From Rhodoferax sp. OV413 (GTDB lineage Bacteria > Pseudomonadota > Gammaproteobacteria > Burkholderiales > Burkholderiaceae_C): 64,000 bases of DNA. Location: positions 682,001-746,000 of the forward strand of contig NZ_FNJA01000002.1 of NCBI RefSeq assembly GCF_900104385.1. Reading direction: 5' to 3'. The notes beneath the pieces are model-generated. The model saw only the letters and a list, made by a program, of their open reading frames with translations, made no database searches and had not been told where the DNA came from. Of this stretch, positions 42,750 through 53,042 are shown piece by piece (within the stretch, counting starts at the first letter, position 1; each line of letters begins with the position of its first letter). The translations under genes and the position numbers were made by a program.

Positions 42750-44534
42750 ATGCCGCCCAACGAACCCTCTGGCTTGCTGTCCAAGGTCGTCAAGTTCGTC
42801 CGCAATCCGACGACGAACTGGTCCGACCTGGACCAGCCTGAGCTCGACAAGGAGAGCCAGTACAGCAAGCAGATGCTCAAGGAGATGATTGAGCGCAAGC
42901 GCCGCAACGACTTTGTGCGGCGCCGGGAGTTCGACCAGCTGCGCAAGCTGCGCCAGCGCGAAGTCCAGGCCTCGCCGGACACGCCCGAGCGTCCATCCTT
43001 CTTCCAGAGCAGCATGCAGTCCAAGCTGGACGACCGGGCCGGCACGATCAAGAAGATCGACGAAATCGAAGCCCAGATGTCCAAACAATGGTGGAAGGCC
43101 AAGGACAGCGGCATTAGCAAGCCGGTGCATTTGTCATCGCGCGCCTCTCTGATACCCACTGAGTCGGCGGCTCTGGACGGCGGTCGTGCCTACGCCGCCA
43201 CGGTGCCGGCCTCTTTGCCGCTACCTTTGCAATCCGCGCGGCATGCCGATGCGTTCGCCCCAACCGACGTCTCGCCCTTGCGTGCCAATGGGCGTAGCTT
43301 CTCGGCGCCCGAGGCCGATCCAGTGGTCGACATGCTGGCCGCGCTGGACGAAAGCATCAACTTTGCCTCTGCTTCTGTTCCCAAGCCCGTTCCCGCTGCG
43401 CCGCCCGAGCTGTTTGCGCTGGATACCGTGGATTACGAGCACAACCCCGAGCTGGAAGAAGCGGCTATCCGCTTTGCCAATGGCGATACGGAAGGCGCAG
43501 AGAGCGCGCTGTATACCTTGTTGCGTGCGGAGCCCGCGCCGGACAGCCGGGCCGAGGTGTGGCTGGCCTTGTTTGACCTGTACCGTGCGACTGGGCTGCA
43601 GGATGGATTCGATACCGTAGGCATTGATTACGCCACCCGCTTTGGCCATTCGGGGCCGGCGTGGTTTTCTATCCCCGACCAGGCGGGCCAGTTGCCGGCG
43701 GCCGGCGCACAGGCCGATATGGCTGGTAGCGACAGCGGCCATTTCAGCTGGGCTTGCCCGAGTGCGCTGAGTGCGGCGGCGGTGTCCGGTTTGCAATCGG
43801 CACTGCGCCAGCGCACGCCCTCGGTGGTGCAGATAGGCTGGACCAGCCTGAGTGTCATCGACAGCGCTGCCGTGGAGGGTCTGGGGGCGCTTTTTGCAGA
43901 CTGGACACACGAAGCGGTACAGCTGAAGTTCCTGGATGGCGACCGCCTGGAAGAGGTGGTGAAAAGCTATACCCGCACCGGCGACCCCGGGGTGAACCAG
44001 GCCTGGTGGCGCCTGCGCCTGGACCTGCTGCGCGCCCAGCAAAACCCCGATGCCTTCGACATGGTGGCGCTCGAATACTGCATCACCTACGAGGTTTCGC
44101 CTCCGTCGTGGCAAGAGGCTGTATGCAGCTATGTCGCCTTGGACGAGGACGGCAGTGTTTCCATGCCTGCGGCCCTGGAGGGCATACGCTCCGACAGGCC
44201 AGAGTTCAAGGATTCCGACATCGGCATGGGCGCCACGCAGATGTCGAGCTTGCCGCCGACCTTGAGCGTGCTGACCGGCTTGGTGCTGGGCGATGCCTCC
44301 AGCGCTTTGGCGGCGGTGGACGCGCCAGCGGAAAGCGGCGGTGTGCTGGTGGTGTCTTGCGACCACCTGATGCGTATCGATTTCTCTGCGGCCGGCTCGG
44401 TACTCAACTGGGCGGCCGTGCAGCACGCTGCGGGCCACCAAGTGCAGTTTGTCGGCCTGCACCGCCTGGCGGCCATCTTCTTCAATGTGATTGGCATCAA
44501 CGAGTATGCCAAGGTCATTCCACGCCGGAACTGA
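42750..44534 (+). CDS. STAS-domain protein upstream of hslVU
   Basis: A 594-residue protein of unassigned function. The N-terminus is highly charged and helical (KQMLKEMIERKRRNDFVRR, about 30-50). A middle part (about 225-300) resembles the FimV C-terminal/tetratrico-type segment (NPELEEAAIRFANGD). Two STAS-like parts follow: about 330-400, with SLSVIDSAAVEGLGALF, and the C-terminal about 530-590 (GLHRLAAIFFNVIGINEY), the latter like MlaB/SpoIIAA phosphoprotein-binding domains. No signal peptide or membrane segment is seen. It lies 42 bp after dksA and 60 bp before hslV. It may be a regulatory scaffold; its partners are unknown. Confidence 0.75.
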   Translation: MPPNEPSGLLSKVVKFVRNPTTNWSDLDQPELDKESQYSKQMLKEMIERKRRNDFVRRREFDQLRKLRQREVQASPDTPERPSFFQSSMQSKLDDRAGTIKKIDEIEAQMSKQWWKAKDSGISKPVHLSSRASLIPTESAALDGGRAYAATVPASLPLPLQSARHADAFAPTDVSPLRANGRSFSAPEADPVVDMLAALDESINFASASVPKPVPAAPPELFALDTVDYEHNPELEEAAIRFANGDTEGAESALYTLLRAEPAPDSRAEVWLALFDLYRATGLQDGFDTVGIDYATRFGHSGPAWFSIPDQAGQLPAAGAQADMAGSDSGHFSWACPSALSAAAVSGLQSALRQRTPSVVQIGWTSLSVIDSAAVEGLGALFADWTHEAVQLKFLDGDRLEEVVKSYTRTGDPGVNQAWWRLRLDLLRAQQNPDAFDMVALEYCITYEVSPPSWQEAVCSYVALDEDGSVSMPAALEGIRSDRPEFKDSDIGMGATQMSSLPPTLSVLTGLVLGDASSALAAVDAPAESGGVLVVSCDHLMRIDFSAAGSVLNWAAVQHAAGHQVQFVGLHRLAAIFFNVIGINEYAKVIPRRN

Positions 44535-44594
44535 CCTTCGTCACCCGGGGTGTGGTGCGCTTGCATCTACCGGTTTCACCCTTATCTGGATTTT

Positions 44595-45143
44595 ATGGAA
44601 CAGTTTCACGGCACCACCATCATCAGCGTGCGGCGCCAGACCCCCAACGGCGTGCAAGTCGCCATTGGCGGCGACGGCCAAGTCACGCTGGGCAATATCA
44701 TCATCAAAGGCACGGCCCGCAAGGTTCGCAAGCTGCACCACGACAAGGTGCTCGCTGGCTTTGCCGGTGCCACGGCCGATGCCTTTACCTTGTTTGAGCG
44801 CTTTGAAGGCAAGCTGGAAAAGCACCAGGGCCATCTGGTCCGTGCGGCCATCGAGCTGACCAAGGACTGGCGTACCGACCGCGTGCTGCGCCGCCTGGAG
44901 GCCATGCTGGCCGTGGCCGACAGCACGGCTTCGCTGATCATTACCGGCAATGGCGATGTGCTCGAGCCGGAGCAGGGCATTGTGGCGATTGGGTCGGGTG
45001 GCGCCTATGCGCATTCGGCGGCCAAGGCACTGCTGGACAACACCGACCTGACGGCCTCGCAGATCGTCAAAAAGTCGCTGGAGATTGCAGGCGAGCTGTG
45101 CATCTACACCAACATGAACCACATCATTGAAACGCTGGACTGA
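44595..45143 (+). CDS. hslV: HslV, peptidase subunit of the HslUV protease
   Basis: A 182-residue threonine peptidase of the proteasome-like family. After removal of the leader MEQFHG the mature chain starts with the nucleophile Thr (TTIISVRR). [10 protein letters not shown] and [16 protein letters not shown] are typical. The frame extends 15 codons upstream, but the correct start is the ATG at 44595, as the processed N-terminus demands. hslU begins 3 bp after its stop. It degrades unfolded proteins together with HslU. Confidence 0.96.
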   Translation: MEQFHGTTIISVRRQTPNGVQVAIGGDGQVTLGNIIIKGTARKVRKLHHDKVLAGFAGATADAFTLFERFEGKLEKHQGHLVRAAIELTKDWRTDRVLRRLEAMLAVADSTASLIITGNGDVLEPEQGIVAIGSGGAYAHSAAKALLDNTDLTASQIVKKSLEIAGELCIYTNMNHIIETLD

Positions 45144-45146
45144 AGC

Positions 45147-46472
45147 ATGTCCTCTATGACTCCTCAAGAAATTGTTGCCGAACTAGACCACCACATTGTT
45201 GGCCAGCACCAGGCCAAACGGGCGGTAGCGATTGCCCTGCGCAACCGCTGGCGCCGGCAGCAGGTGGCCGAGCCGCTGCGCTATGAAATTACGCCCAAGA
45301 ACATCTTGATGATCGGCCCCACGGGAGTGGGCAAGACCGAGATCGCCCGCCGGCTGGCGCGCCTGGCCGATGCGCCCTTTATCAAGGTCGAGGCCACCAA
45401 GTTCACCGAAGTGGGCTATGTGGGCAAGGATGTGGATGCCATCATCCGGGACCTGGCCGATATAGCCGTCAAGCAAACCCGCGAAACCGAGATGCGCAAG
45501 GTGCGCGTGCGGGCCGAGGATGCTGCCGAAGAGCGGATTTTGGATATCCTGATACCGACCGCACGTGGCCTGGAAGCGCAGGGTGAAGTGCCTGACAGCG
45601 CGGCGCGCCAGGCGTTCCGCAAGAAACTGCGAGAGCACCAACTGGACGACAAAGAGATCGAGCTCGACGTGGCTGACCCCAAAGCCCAGCTGGAAATCAT
45701 GGGCCCGCCCGGCATGGAAGAGATGACCGAGCAATTGCGCGGCATGTTCAGCCAGATGGGCCAGCCCAAGCGCAAAACCCGCAAGCTGCGGATTGCCGAA
45801 GCCCTGAAGCTGCTGATCGAGGAAGAGGCTGGCAAGCTGGTCAACGAGGAAGACATCAAAACCCAGGCGATCCAGAACGCCGAGCAGAACGGCATTGTTT
45901 TCATCGATGAAATCGACAAGGTGACCTCGCGCAGCGAGGGCAGCGGCGCCGAGGTGTCGCGCCAGGGCGTGCAGCGCGACCTGCTGCCGCTGGTCGAGGG
46001 CACCACGGTGTCGACCAAGTACGGTACGGTCAAGACCGACCATATATTGTTCATTGCTTCCGGAGCCTTCCATCTGAGCAAGCCCAGCGACCTGATCCCC
46101 GAGCTGCAAGGCCGGTTTCCGATCCGGGTCGAGCTGCAATCGCTGTCGGTGCAGGATTTCGAGGCGATTCTGATCCAGACCCATGCCTCGTTGGTCAAGC
46201 AGTACCAGGCCTTGCTGGCCACCGAAAACGTGACCCTGGAGTTTGCCCCCGAGGGCATTACCCGGCTGGCGCACATCGCGTTCGACGTGAATGAGCGCAC
46301 TGAAAACATTGGTGCCCGGCGCCTTTCTACCGTGATGGAGCGGCTGCTGGACGATGTCAGTTTCGATGCTGCCCGGCTGGCGGGCCAAACCGTGGTGGTG
46401 GATGCCGCTTATGTGGATGCGCGGCTCAAGGAATTGAGCAAGAACGAGGATTTATCGCGCTATATTCTGTAA
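45147..46472 (+). CDS. hslU: HslU, ATPase subunit of the HslUV protease
   Basis: A 441-residue AAA+ unfoldase. It contains Walker [10 protein letters not shown] (about 57-65), the pore-loop segment GYVGKDVDA (about 91-99), the intermediate domain (about 110-240), Walker B FIDEIDK and the C-terminal end LSRYIL that docks into HslV. Length and motifs match E. coli HslU (443). It forms an operon with hslV. A short terminator hairpin follows at 46490. Confidence 0.97.
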   Translation: MSSMTPQEIVAELDHHIVGQHQAKRAVAIALRNRWRRQQVAEPLRYEITPKNILMIGPTGVGKTEIARRLARLADAPFIKVEATKFTEVGYVGKDVDAIIRDLADIAVKQTRETEMRKVRVRAEDAAEERILDILIPTARGLEAQGEVPDSAARQAFRKKLREHQLDDKEIELDVADPKAQLEIMGPPGMEEMTEQLRGMFSQMGQPKRKTRKLRIAEALKLLIEEEAGKLVNEEDIKTQAIQNAEQNGIVFIDEIDKVTSRSEGSGAEVSRQGVQRDLLPLVEGTTVSTKYGTVKTDHILFIASGAFHLSKPSDLIPELQGRFPIRVELQSLSVQDFEAILIQTHASLVKQYQALLATENVTLEFAPEGITRLAHIAFDVNERTENIGARRLSTVMERLLDDVSFDAARLAGQTVVVDAAYVDARLKELSKNEDLSRYIL

Positions 46473-46489
46473 AGCTGAGCGTTCCAACC

Positions 46490-46512
46490 AAGCCCTCGGG
46501 CTTTATTTGTTA
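46490..46512 (+). terminator. Rho-independent-type terminator after hslVU
   Basis: AAGCC-CTCG-GGCTT forms a 5-bp stem with a tetraloop, followed by TATTTGTT, 18 bases after the hslU stop. It separates hslVU from the division cluster. The stem is short, so termination may be partial. Confidence 0.6.
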
Positions 46513-46675
46513 CACGCTGTGCCGCGTATCTCAATTGGCACATTCACAATCTGCGCTAAGTGCTTAATTTAGAACGTTTTTTGCATGTGTCTACTTGCAA
46601 GATTGTCGCTAAGTCCTTGATTTGATTACAAAAAATACTGCACCGGAGGTGGGCGCAGTGTTTTTTTCCTGCTAC

Positions 46676-46710
46676 AGTGCAAAAAAGTGCAATTAAGTGG
46701 TGAAAAGTGC
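46676..46710 (+). promoter_or_regulatory. Four direct repeats, probable MraZ operator of the dcw cluster
   Basis: AGTGC, AGTGC, AGTGG and AGTGC start at 46676, 46686, 46696 and 46706, an exact 10-bp period with AT-rich 5-base spacers. MraZ proteins bind repeats of this design, TGGG-N5 in E. coli, just upstream of their own gene. mraZ starts 49 bp further on. The rest of the 286-bp gap (46473-46758) holds the hslU terminator and otherwise no gene. Confidence 0.72.
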
Positions 46711-46758
46711 CTTCGCATGGCCCATTTGGTTGCTGCTCTATAGCGAGGGTGGGCTGTT

Positions 46759-47187
46759 GTGTTTCAAGGGGCTTCGTCTCTAAGTCTGGATGCCAAGGGG
46801 CGGCTATCGGTGCCGACCCGGCATCGTGACGTCTTGAGCGCGACCGCAGCTGGCCAACTGACCATCACCAAACACCCTCACGGCTGCCTGATGGTGTTTC
46901 CCCGTCCCGAGTGGGAGAAGTTCCGCGAACGGATTGCCGAGCTGCCCATGTCGGCGCAGTGGTGGAAGCGTATTTTTCTGGGCAATGCGATGGATGTAGA
47001 GATGGATGCCACCGGCCGCGTGCTGGTGTCGCCCGAGTTGCGGGAAGCCGCAGGCATCGCCAAAGACACCATGCTGCTGGGCATGGGGCGGCATTTTGAG
47101 TTGTGGGATAAAGCCACCTACGATGCACAAGAAGCCAAGGCGATGCAAGGCGACATGCCCGAAGTGTTCAAGGACTTTTCTTTCTAA
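46759..47187 (+). CDS. mraZ: MraZ, transcriptional regulator of the dcw cluster
   Basis: A 142-residue DNA-binding protein with two AbrB-like swapped-hairpin halves. The conserved motifs are [16 protein letters not shown] (about 9-24) and the second copy [18 protein letters not shown] (about 79-96). It starts with GTG ([10 protein letters not shown]). MraZ represses its own operon by binding direct repeats, here probably the boxes at 46676-46710. It is the first gene of the division and wall cluster; rsmH follows after 9 bp. Confidence 0.95.
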   Translation: MFQGASSLSLDAKGRLSVPTRHRDVLSATAAGQLTITKHPHGCLMVFPRPEWEKFRERIAELPMSAQWWKRIFLGNAMDVEMDATGRVLVSPELREAAGIAKDTMLLGMGRHFELWDKATYDAQEAKAMQGDMPEVFKDFSF

Positions 47188-47196
47188 GGCCCTACG

Positions 47197-48150
47197 GTGG
47201 ACGCGATATGGAAACATACCACCGTCTTGTTGAACGAAGCAGTCGATTCTCTTCTCAACAAGCCGGAGACCTCAAACCCCAGCGCCGCCGGCGCTGCGGC
47301 GACCTACGTCGATGCGACGTTCGGCCGCGGCGGTCATTCGCGTCTGCTGCTGTCCCGGATGGCGCCGCAAGACCGGCTGATCGCCTTCGACCACGACCCG
47401 GACGCGATTGCCGAGGCCGCCACCATTGCCGACCCGCGGTTTTCCATTCGCCACCAGGGCTTTCGTCATTTAGGCGAGCTGCCCGACGCCAGTGTGACCG
47501 GGGTGTTGATGGATCTGGGCATCAGCTCGCCGCAGATCGACAACCCCGAGCGCGGTTTCAGTTTCCGTTTCGATGGCCCGCTCGATATGCGCATGGACAC
47601 CACGCGCGGCGAGAGTGTGGCCCAGTGGCTGGCAACGGCCGAAGTAAAACAGATCGCAGAGGTGGTACGTGACTACGGTGAAGAACGGTTTGCTGGCCCC
47701 ATTGCAAAGGCGATTGTTGCTCGCCGACAGGAACGGGGCCCTATTTCAACCACCACTGAACTGGCCGAACTCGTGGCTGGCGCGGTCAAAACCCGCGAGT
47801 CGGGCCAGAACCCTGCAACGCGCACATTTCAGGCTCTTCGGATTTTCATCAATGCCGAGCTTGAAGAGCTGCAACACGCGCTAGACGCGAGTTTGCGGGT
47901 GCTGCAACCGGGAGGACGTCTGGTGGTGATCAGTTTCCATTCGCTGGAAGACCGCATCGTCAAGCAATTCATCGCCAAGCATGCGCGCGAGGTGGTGGAC
48001 CGCCGCGCGCCCAGCTGGATGCTGGGCGGTGCCACCGCCATGCCACTGGAGGCCTTGGGCCGCGTCAAGCCCAGCGCCGCAGAAGTGGCCGGCAACAAGC
48101 GTGCACGTAGCGCCGTGATGCGGGTAGCCCGCAGGACGGACGCGCCATGA
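47197..48150 (+). CDS. rsmH: RsmH, 16S rRNA (cytosine-N4) methyltransferase
   Basis: A 317-residue methyltransferase acting on C1402 of 16S rRNA. The start is GTG, giving [16 protein letters not shown]. Typical motifs are [12 protein letters not shown] (about 31-42), [10 protein letters not shown] (about 106-115), [14 protein letters not shown] and the C-terminal [16 protein letters not shown]. Its stop overlaps the ftsL start by 4 bases. It is encoded in its usual place between mraZ and ftsL. Confidence 0.96.
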   Translation: MDAIWKHTTVLLNEAVDSLLNKPETSNPSAAGAAATYVDATFGRGGHSRLLLSRMAPQDRLIAFDHDPDAIAEAATIADPRFSIRHQGFRHLGELPDASVTGVLMDLGISSPQIDNPERGFSFRFDGPLDMRMDTTRGESVAQWLATAEVKQIAEVVRDYGEERFAGPIAKAIVARRQERGPISTTTELAELVAGAVKTRESGQNPATRTFQALRIFINAELEELQHALDASLRVLQPGGRLVVISFHSLEDRIVKQFIAKHAREVVDRRAPSWMLGGATAMPLEALGRVKPSAAEVAGNKRARSAVMRVARRTDAP

Positions 48151-48443
48151 CCCGCCTCAACCTGGTTTTATTGTTGGCGGTGATTGCCAGCGCCCTGTAT
48201 CTGGTGCACACCCAGTACGAATCGCGCAGCCTGTTTGTCGAGGTGGACAAGGCCATCGCCCTGTCGCACAAGCTGGAAATCGAAAACGAGCGCCTGCAGG
48301 TGGAAAAACGCGCACAGGCCACGCCTTTGCGGGTGGAAAAACTGGCCAAGGAACAGCTGCAGATGCGCACCAGCACGCCGGCCATCACCCAGTACGTGAC
48401 GGTAATGGCCCCCACCAACGCGGCTTCGGAGGCCCGGCCATGA
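48147..48443 (+). CDS. ftsL: FtsL, cell-division protein
   Basis: A 98-residue bitopic membrane protein. A short N-terminus is followed by a membrane segment at about 5-20 ([15 protein letters not shown]) and a coiled-coil periplasmic part (about 28-75, rich in Leu/Glu/Lys heptads such as [14 protein letters not shown]). It forms the FtsQLB/FtsWI complex at the septum. The tail is short and Ala-rich. It overlaps rsmH and ftsI by 4 bases each. Confidence 0.92.
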   Translation: MTRLNLVLLLAVIASALYLVHTQYESRSLFVEVDKAIALSHKLEIENERLQVEKRAQATPLRVEKLAKEQLQMRTSTPAITQYVTVMAPTNAASEARP

Positions 48444-50170
48444 GCCGCAGCGTGCGTTACACCTCCAGCCCCTTGCTGGCCAGCAAAACGCCGGTATGGC
48501 GCAGCAAGCTGGTGGTGGCAGCGATTGCCGTGGGCTTTCTGGGCCTGACGGCCCGGGCCGCCTATATCCAAGTGATAGGCAATGATTTCTTCCAGCGCCA
48601 GGGCGAGGTGCGGTTTGCCCGGACGCTGGAGCTGCCGGCAAACCGCGGCCGCATCCTGGACCGCAACGGCTTGATCCTGGCCTCCAGCGTGATTGCCCCG
48701 AGCATCTGGGCCATCCCCGAGGACGTGGACCACGACCCGGTCAAGCTCAAGCAGCTGGCCAAGCTGCTGGAGATGCCGCTGGCCGACCTGAACAAGAAGC
48801 TCAACGAGGACAAGACCTTTGTCTGGGTCCAGCGCCAGGTGGACGAGCCCATCGCCCAGCAAATCGCTGCGCTGAACATCAAGGGCATCTACCAGCGCAA
48901 GGAATACAAGCGCCAGTACCCCGAGGGCGAGGCGATTGCCCATGTGGTGGGCTTCACCAATGTGGAAGACAACGGCCAGGAAGGCATTGAACTGGCCTTC
49001 AACAAGGAGCTGGGCGGCAAGCCCGGTTCGCGCCGCGTCATCAAGGACCGGCTGGGTCGGGTGGTGGAAGACGTGGGTGACCAGGTGCCGCCGGTAGACG
49101 GCCGCGAGATCCAGCTCAGCATCGACAGCAAGGTGCAGTTCTTCGCCTACCAGAAGATGCGCGATGCGGTGATTGCCAACAAGGCCAAGGCCGGCAGCGT
49201 GGTGGTGCTGGATGCGATCACCGGCGAAGTGCTGGCCCTGGCCAATTACCCCAGCTACATCCCGAACAAGCGCAAGAACCTGACGGGCGAGCAGCTGCGC
49301 AACCGCGCCCTGACCGATACCTTCGAGCCCGGCTCGACCATGAAGCCCATCACCGTGGCGATGGCGCTGGAGGCTGGGCGCATCACGCCGCAGACCCTGG
49401 TGGATACCTCGCCGGGCCGCCTGACCATCACCGGCTCCACCATCACCGACACCCACAACTACGGTTTACTCACCGTTGAGGGGGTGATCCAGAAGTCCAG
49501 CAACGTGGGCGCGACCAAGATCGCCCAGCGCATGTCGCCGCACGAAATGTGGGACACCTATACCGCCGTAGGCTTTGGCCAGAAGCCGCAGATCAGCTTC
49601 CCAGGTGCGGTGTCCGGCCGCTTGCGACCTTGGAAGACCTGGCGCCCCATCGAGCAGGCCACCATGTCCTACGGCTATGGCCTGTCGGCCTCGCTGTTCC
49701 AGATGGCGCATTCCTATACCGCGTTCGCCCACGACGGCGAAATCATCCCGGCCACCATGCTCAAGAGCAGCGAGCCGGCCGTGGGCGTCAAGGTGTTCTC
49801 GGCCCAGAACGCCGCCGCCATCCGCAAGATGCTGCAAATGGCTGCCGGCCCGGGCGGCACCGGCCCCAAGGCGCAGACCGTGGGCTATTCGGTCGGCGGC
49901 AAATCGGGCACGGCGCACAAGCAGGTCGGCAAGGGCTACGCGAGCAACAAATACCGCGCCTGGTTCACCGGCATGGCGCCTATCGACAAGCCGCGCATCA
50001 TCGTCGCCGTGATGGTCGACGAGCCCAGCGCAGGCCAGTATTTCGGCGGTGCGGTGGCCGCCCCGGTGTTCAGCGAAGTGGTGCAGCAAACCCTGCGCAT
50101 GATGGGTGTGCAGCCAGATCTGGATGTCAAAGCCCAGGTGGTGACCCAGGCCGTGGAGGAGTCGTTCTGA
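48440..50170 (+). CDS. ftsI: FtsI, septal peptidoglycan transpeptidase (PBP3)
   Basis: A 576-residue class B penicillin-binding protein. One membrane segment lies at about 25-45, then the pedestal domain (NRGRILDRNGLILASS, about 69-84) and the transpeptidase domain. The active serine is in PGSTMKPIT, with KSSNVGATK and KSGTAHK as the other two motifs. It crosslinks septal wall with FtsW. The last base of its stop is the first of the murE start (TGATG). Confidence 0.97.
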   Translation: MSRSVRYTSSPLLASKTPVWRSKLVVAAIAVGFLGLTARAAYIQVIGNDFFQRQGEVRFARTLELPANRGRILDRNGLILASSVIAPSIWAIPEDVDHDPVKLKQLAKLLEMPLADLNKKLNEDKTFVWVQRQVDEPIAQQIAALNIKGIYQRKEYKRQYPEGEAIAHVVGFTNVEDNGQEGIELAFNKELGGKPGSRRVIKDRLGRVVEDVGDQVPPVDGREIQLSIDSKVQFFAYQKMRDAVIANKAKAGSVVVLDAITGEVLALANYPSYIPNKRKNLTGEQLRNRALTDTFEPGSTMKPITVAMALEAGRITPQTLVDTSPGRLTITGSTITDTHNYGLLTVEGVIQKSSNVGATKIAQRMSPHEMWDTYTAVGFGQKPQISFPGAVSGRLRPWKTWRPIEQATMSYGYGLSASLFQMAHSYTAFAHDGEIIPATMLKSSEPAVGVKVFSAQNAAAIRKMLQMAAGPGGTGPKAQTVGYSVGGKSGTAHKQVGKGYASNKYRAWFTGMAPIDKPRIIVAVMVDEPSAGQYFGGAVAAPVFSEVVQQTLRMMGVQPDLDVKAQVVTQAVEESF

Positions 50171-51660
50171 TGCTGCAACTCCATACCCCGGCAGAGGCGG
50201 TCGCCTGGTTGCAAAGCCGGGTCCGCGGTAGTCTGCAGGTCGATAGCCGGGTGATCCAGTCGGGCGACGGTTTCATCGCCTGGCCGGGCGCCGCCACCGA
50301 TGGCCGCAAATTTGTCCGCGCCGCGCTGGCCCAGGGCGCGACTGCCTGCCTGGTGGAGCAGGCCGGCAGCGAGGCCTTTGGTTTCGACGGCGAGGAGGCG
50401 GTGGCCTGCTACACCGGCCTGAAAGCCAGCACCGGCCCGATTGCCGCCGCCTATTTCGGCCAGCCCAGCCAGAGCCTGGATGTGTTGGCCGTGACCGGCA
50501 CCAATGGCAAAACCTCCACCACCTGGTGGTTGGCTCAGGCGCTATCAAAAACGCAGCTGTATGCGCACTCTCCCTGTGCGGTAGTGGGCACTTTGGGCAT
50601 AGGAATTCCGCCCGATGTGCTGGCCACCGGCCTGACCACGCCCGACCCGGTGCGGTTGCAACAGGCGTTCCGCGGCTTTGTCGATCTGGGGCTGGGCGCC
50701 TGCGCCATCGAGGCTTCGTCGATCGGCGTGGTCGAGCGGCGGCTGGACGGCACCCGCATCCGCGTCGCCGCCTTCACCAATTTCACCCAGGACCACCTGG
50801 ACTACCACGGCAGCACCGAGGCCTATTGGCGTGCCAAGGAAGAGCTGTTCCGCTGGCCCGGCCTGCAGGCCGCGGTGCTGAATGTCGACGACCCGCAAGG
50901 CGTGGCGCTGGCCAATCTGTTTGTCGATCTGGACCTGTGGACCGTCTCCTGCACCCACCAGGCGCGGCTGCAGGCGCAGGACATCCGCTACGAAGCCGGC
51001 GGCCTGTGCTTCATGGTGGTCGAGGGCGGGCAGCGCGTCGCCCTGCAGACCTCGGTGATCGGCCAGTACAACGTGGCCAATCTGCTGGGCGTGATCGGCA
51101 CCATGCGGGCGCTGGGCGTGCCGCTGGCCGATGCCGTTGCCGCCTGCCACGGCCTGCTGCCGGTGCCGGGGCGCATGGAATGCATCAGCCAGCCCAGCCA
51201 GCCGCTGGTGGCCATCGACTATGCGCACACACCGGATGCGCTGGACAAAGCCCTGCTGGCCTTGCGACCGCTGGCACAGACCCGCGGCGGCAAGCTCTGG
51301 TGTGTGTTTGGCTGCGGCGGCGACCGTGACAACCTGAAACGGCCCCTGATGGCGGCCGTGGCCGAGAAGAACGCCGACATGGTGCTGGTCACCAGCGACA
51401 ACCCGCGCAGCGAGCGGCCCGAGGCCATCATCAGCCAGATCCTGCTGGGCCTGAGCCATAACGCCTGCGTGCATGTGCAGTCCGACCGGGCAGTGGCGAT
51501 TGCCGAAGCGATTGCCCAGGCAGCGCCCGCCGATGTGATTCTGCTGGCTGGCAAAGGCCATGAGGCGACGCAGGAAGTGGCCGGCGTGAAGCACCCGTTC
51601 CTCGACAAAACCCATGCCGAAGCCGCGCTGGCGCGCCGTCCTGCCGGAGCCGCAGCATGA
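50170..51660 (+). CDS. murE: MurE, UDP-MurNAc-tripeptide ligase (meso-diaminopimelate-adding)
   Basis: A 496-residue Mur ligase. The P-loop is VTGTNGKTSTT (about 113-123), TTPDPV is at about 157, and the DNPRSE motif (about 417-422) selects meso-diaminopimelate. The start at 50170 follows the ftsI stop (TGATG); the open frame runs back further through ftsI as a shadow. A segment after the P-loop (KTQLYAHSPC, about 130-139) coincides with a weak repeat copy. It overlaps murF by 4 bases. Confidence 0.96.
   Translation: MLQLHTPAEAVAWLQSRVRGSLQVDSRVIQSGDGFIAWPGAATDGRKFVRAALAQGATACLVEQAGSEAFGFDGEEAVACYTGLKASTGPIAAAYFGQPSQSLDVLAVTGTNGKTSTTWWLAQALSKTQLYAHSPCAVVGTLGIGIPPDVLATGLTTPDPVRLQQAFRGFVDLGLGACAIEASSIGVVERRLDGTRIRVAAFTNFTQDHLDYHGSTEAYWRAKEELFRWPGLQAAVLNVDDPQGVALANLFVDLDLWTVSCTHQARLQAQDIRYEAGGLCFMVVEGGQRVALQTSVIGQYNVANLLGVIGTMRALGVPLADAVAACHGLLPVPGRMECISQPSQPLVAIDYAHTPDALDKALLALRPLAQTRGGKLWCVFGCGGDRDNLKRPLMAAVAEKNADMVLVTSDNPRSERPEAIISQILLGLSHNACVHVQSDRAVAIAEAIAQAAPADVILLAGKGHEATQEVAGVKHPFLDKTHAEAALARRPAGAAA
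50537..50570 (+). repeat. Weak dispersed-repeat relic inside murE
   Basis: GCGCTATCAAAAACGCAGCT followed by TATGCGC resembles the TAGCTGCT-TGCGC half of the repeat with two or three changes. It lies in a loop after the P-loop of MurE. It may be an old insertion or coincidence. Confidence 0.3.
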
Positions 51661-53042
51661 TGAACTTGCGACAAGCCCTGGCGCTGTTGCCTGGCGCCAC
51701 CCTGGTGGGCGATGGCGCGGTGGTTTTCACCCGGGTGCACACCGATACCCGCAGCCTGCAGCCCGGCGACCTGTTCGTCGCGCTCAAGGGCGAGAAGTTT
51801 GACGCCAACGGCATGCTGGCCCAGGCGCAGGCCCGTGGCGCGGTCGCCGCGCTGTGCCACCGCGGCTATGCGCTGCCAGGCCTGCCGTGCATCGAGGTGG
51901 ACGACAGCCTGCTGGCGCTGGGTGATTTGGCCACTGGCTGGCGCGCCCAGTTCCAGCTGCCGCTGATTGCCGTCACCGGCAGCAACGGCAAGACCACCGT
52001 GACCCAGATGGTCGCCTCCATCCTGCGCGCCGCCCAGCCCGATGCCTGCCTGGCGACGCTGGGCAATTTCAACAACAGCATCGGCGTGCCGTTGACCTTG
52101 CTGCGCTTGCGTGCGCACCACCGCCTGGCCGTGGTCGAGCTGGGCATGAACCACCCGGGCGAGATCGCAGCGATTGCGGCCATGGCCCAGCCCACCGTGG
52201 CCCTGGTGAACAACGCCCAGCGCGAGCACATGGAATTCATGGCCACCGTCGAAGCCGTGGCGCAGGAGAACGGCGCGGTGCTGTCCGTGCTGCCTGCCGA
52301 CGGCGTGGCGGTGTTCCCGGCCGACGATAGCTATACGCCGCTCTGGCAAGGCCTGGCCGCCCACTGCGCGCATCTGCAATTTGCGCTGGGTGCAGCCGAT
52401 GTATGGGCCGAGCCACCGGTCTGGGCCGATGGTGCCTGGCAAGTCAGTGCCCACACACCGGCCGGGCCGTTGCAGTACGCCCTGCATATCGCCGGCTTGC
52501 ACAACGTGAAGAACTCTCTGGCCGCTGCGGCCTGCGCGCTGGCGGCCGGCGTGCCCTTGGCCGCCGTGGCGCAAGGCCTGGCGGCGTTTGAGCCGGTCAA
52601 GGGCCGCTCCAAGGCGTTGACCGTGCACCTGGGTGGCCGCAGCCTGACCCTGGTGGACGACAGCTACAACGCCAACCCTGATTCGATGCAAGCCGCGATC
52701 CAGGTGCTGGCCGCCTTGCCGGGCCCGCGCCTGCTGGTGGCCGGCGACATGGGCGAGGTCGGCGACCAGGGCCCCGCGTTCCATGCCGAAGCTGGCGTGC
52801 AGGCCCAGCGCAGCGGCATCGAGCAGGTGCTGACCCTGGGCGCCATGTCGGCCCACATCAGCGCCCATGGTGGCCGGCATTTCGACAACATCGACGCACT
52901 GCTGGCGGTCGTGCAGGCCCAGCTGCCGCAGGTGGCCAGCATTCTGGTCAAGGGCTCGCGCTTCATGCAGATGGAGCGGGTCGTGGCTTTTATCCAGTCC
53001 CAAGAAGAACAACAATACAAGGAGCCGCCCCGTGCTGCTTAG
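51657..53042 (+). CDS. murF: MurF, UDP-MurNAc-tripeptide-D-Ala-D-Ala ligase
   Basis: A 461-residue Mur ligase that adds D-Ala-D-Ala to the UDP-MurNAc tripeptide. It shows [20 protein letters not shown] (about 26-45), the P-loop [13 protein letters not shown] (about 107-119), the metal-region [13 protein letters not shown] and the C-terminal [11 protein letters not shown]. Its start overlaps murE by 4 bases and its end overlaps mraY by 11 bases. Confidence 0.96.
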   Translation: MMNLRQALALLPGATLVGDGAVVFTRVHTDTRSLQPGDLFVALKGEKFDANGMLAQAQARGAVAALCHRGYALPGLPCIEVDDSLLALGDLATGWRAQFQLPLIAVTGSNGKTTVTQMVASILRAAQPDACLATLGNFNNSIGVPLTLLRLRAHHRLAVVELGMNHPGEIAAIAAMAQPTVALVNNAQREHMEFMATVEAVAQENGAVLSVLPADGVAVFPADDSYTPLWQGLAAHCAHLQFALGAADVWAEPPVWADGAWQVSAHTPAGPLQYALHIAGLHNVKNSLAAAACALAAGVPLAAVAQGLAAFEPVKGRSKALTVHLGGRSLTLVDDSYNANPDSMQAAIQVLAALPGPRLLVAGDMGEVGDQGPAFHAEAGVQAQRSGIEQVLTLGAMSAHISAHGGRHFDNIDALLAVVQAQLPQVASILVKGSRFMQMERVVAFIQSQEEQQYKEPPRAA

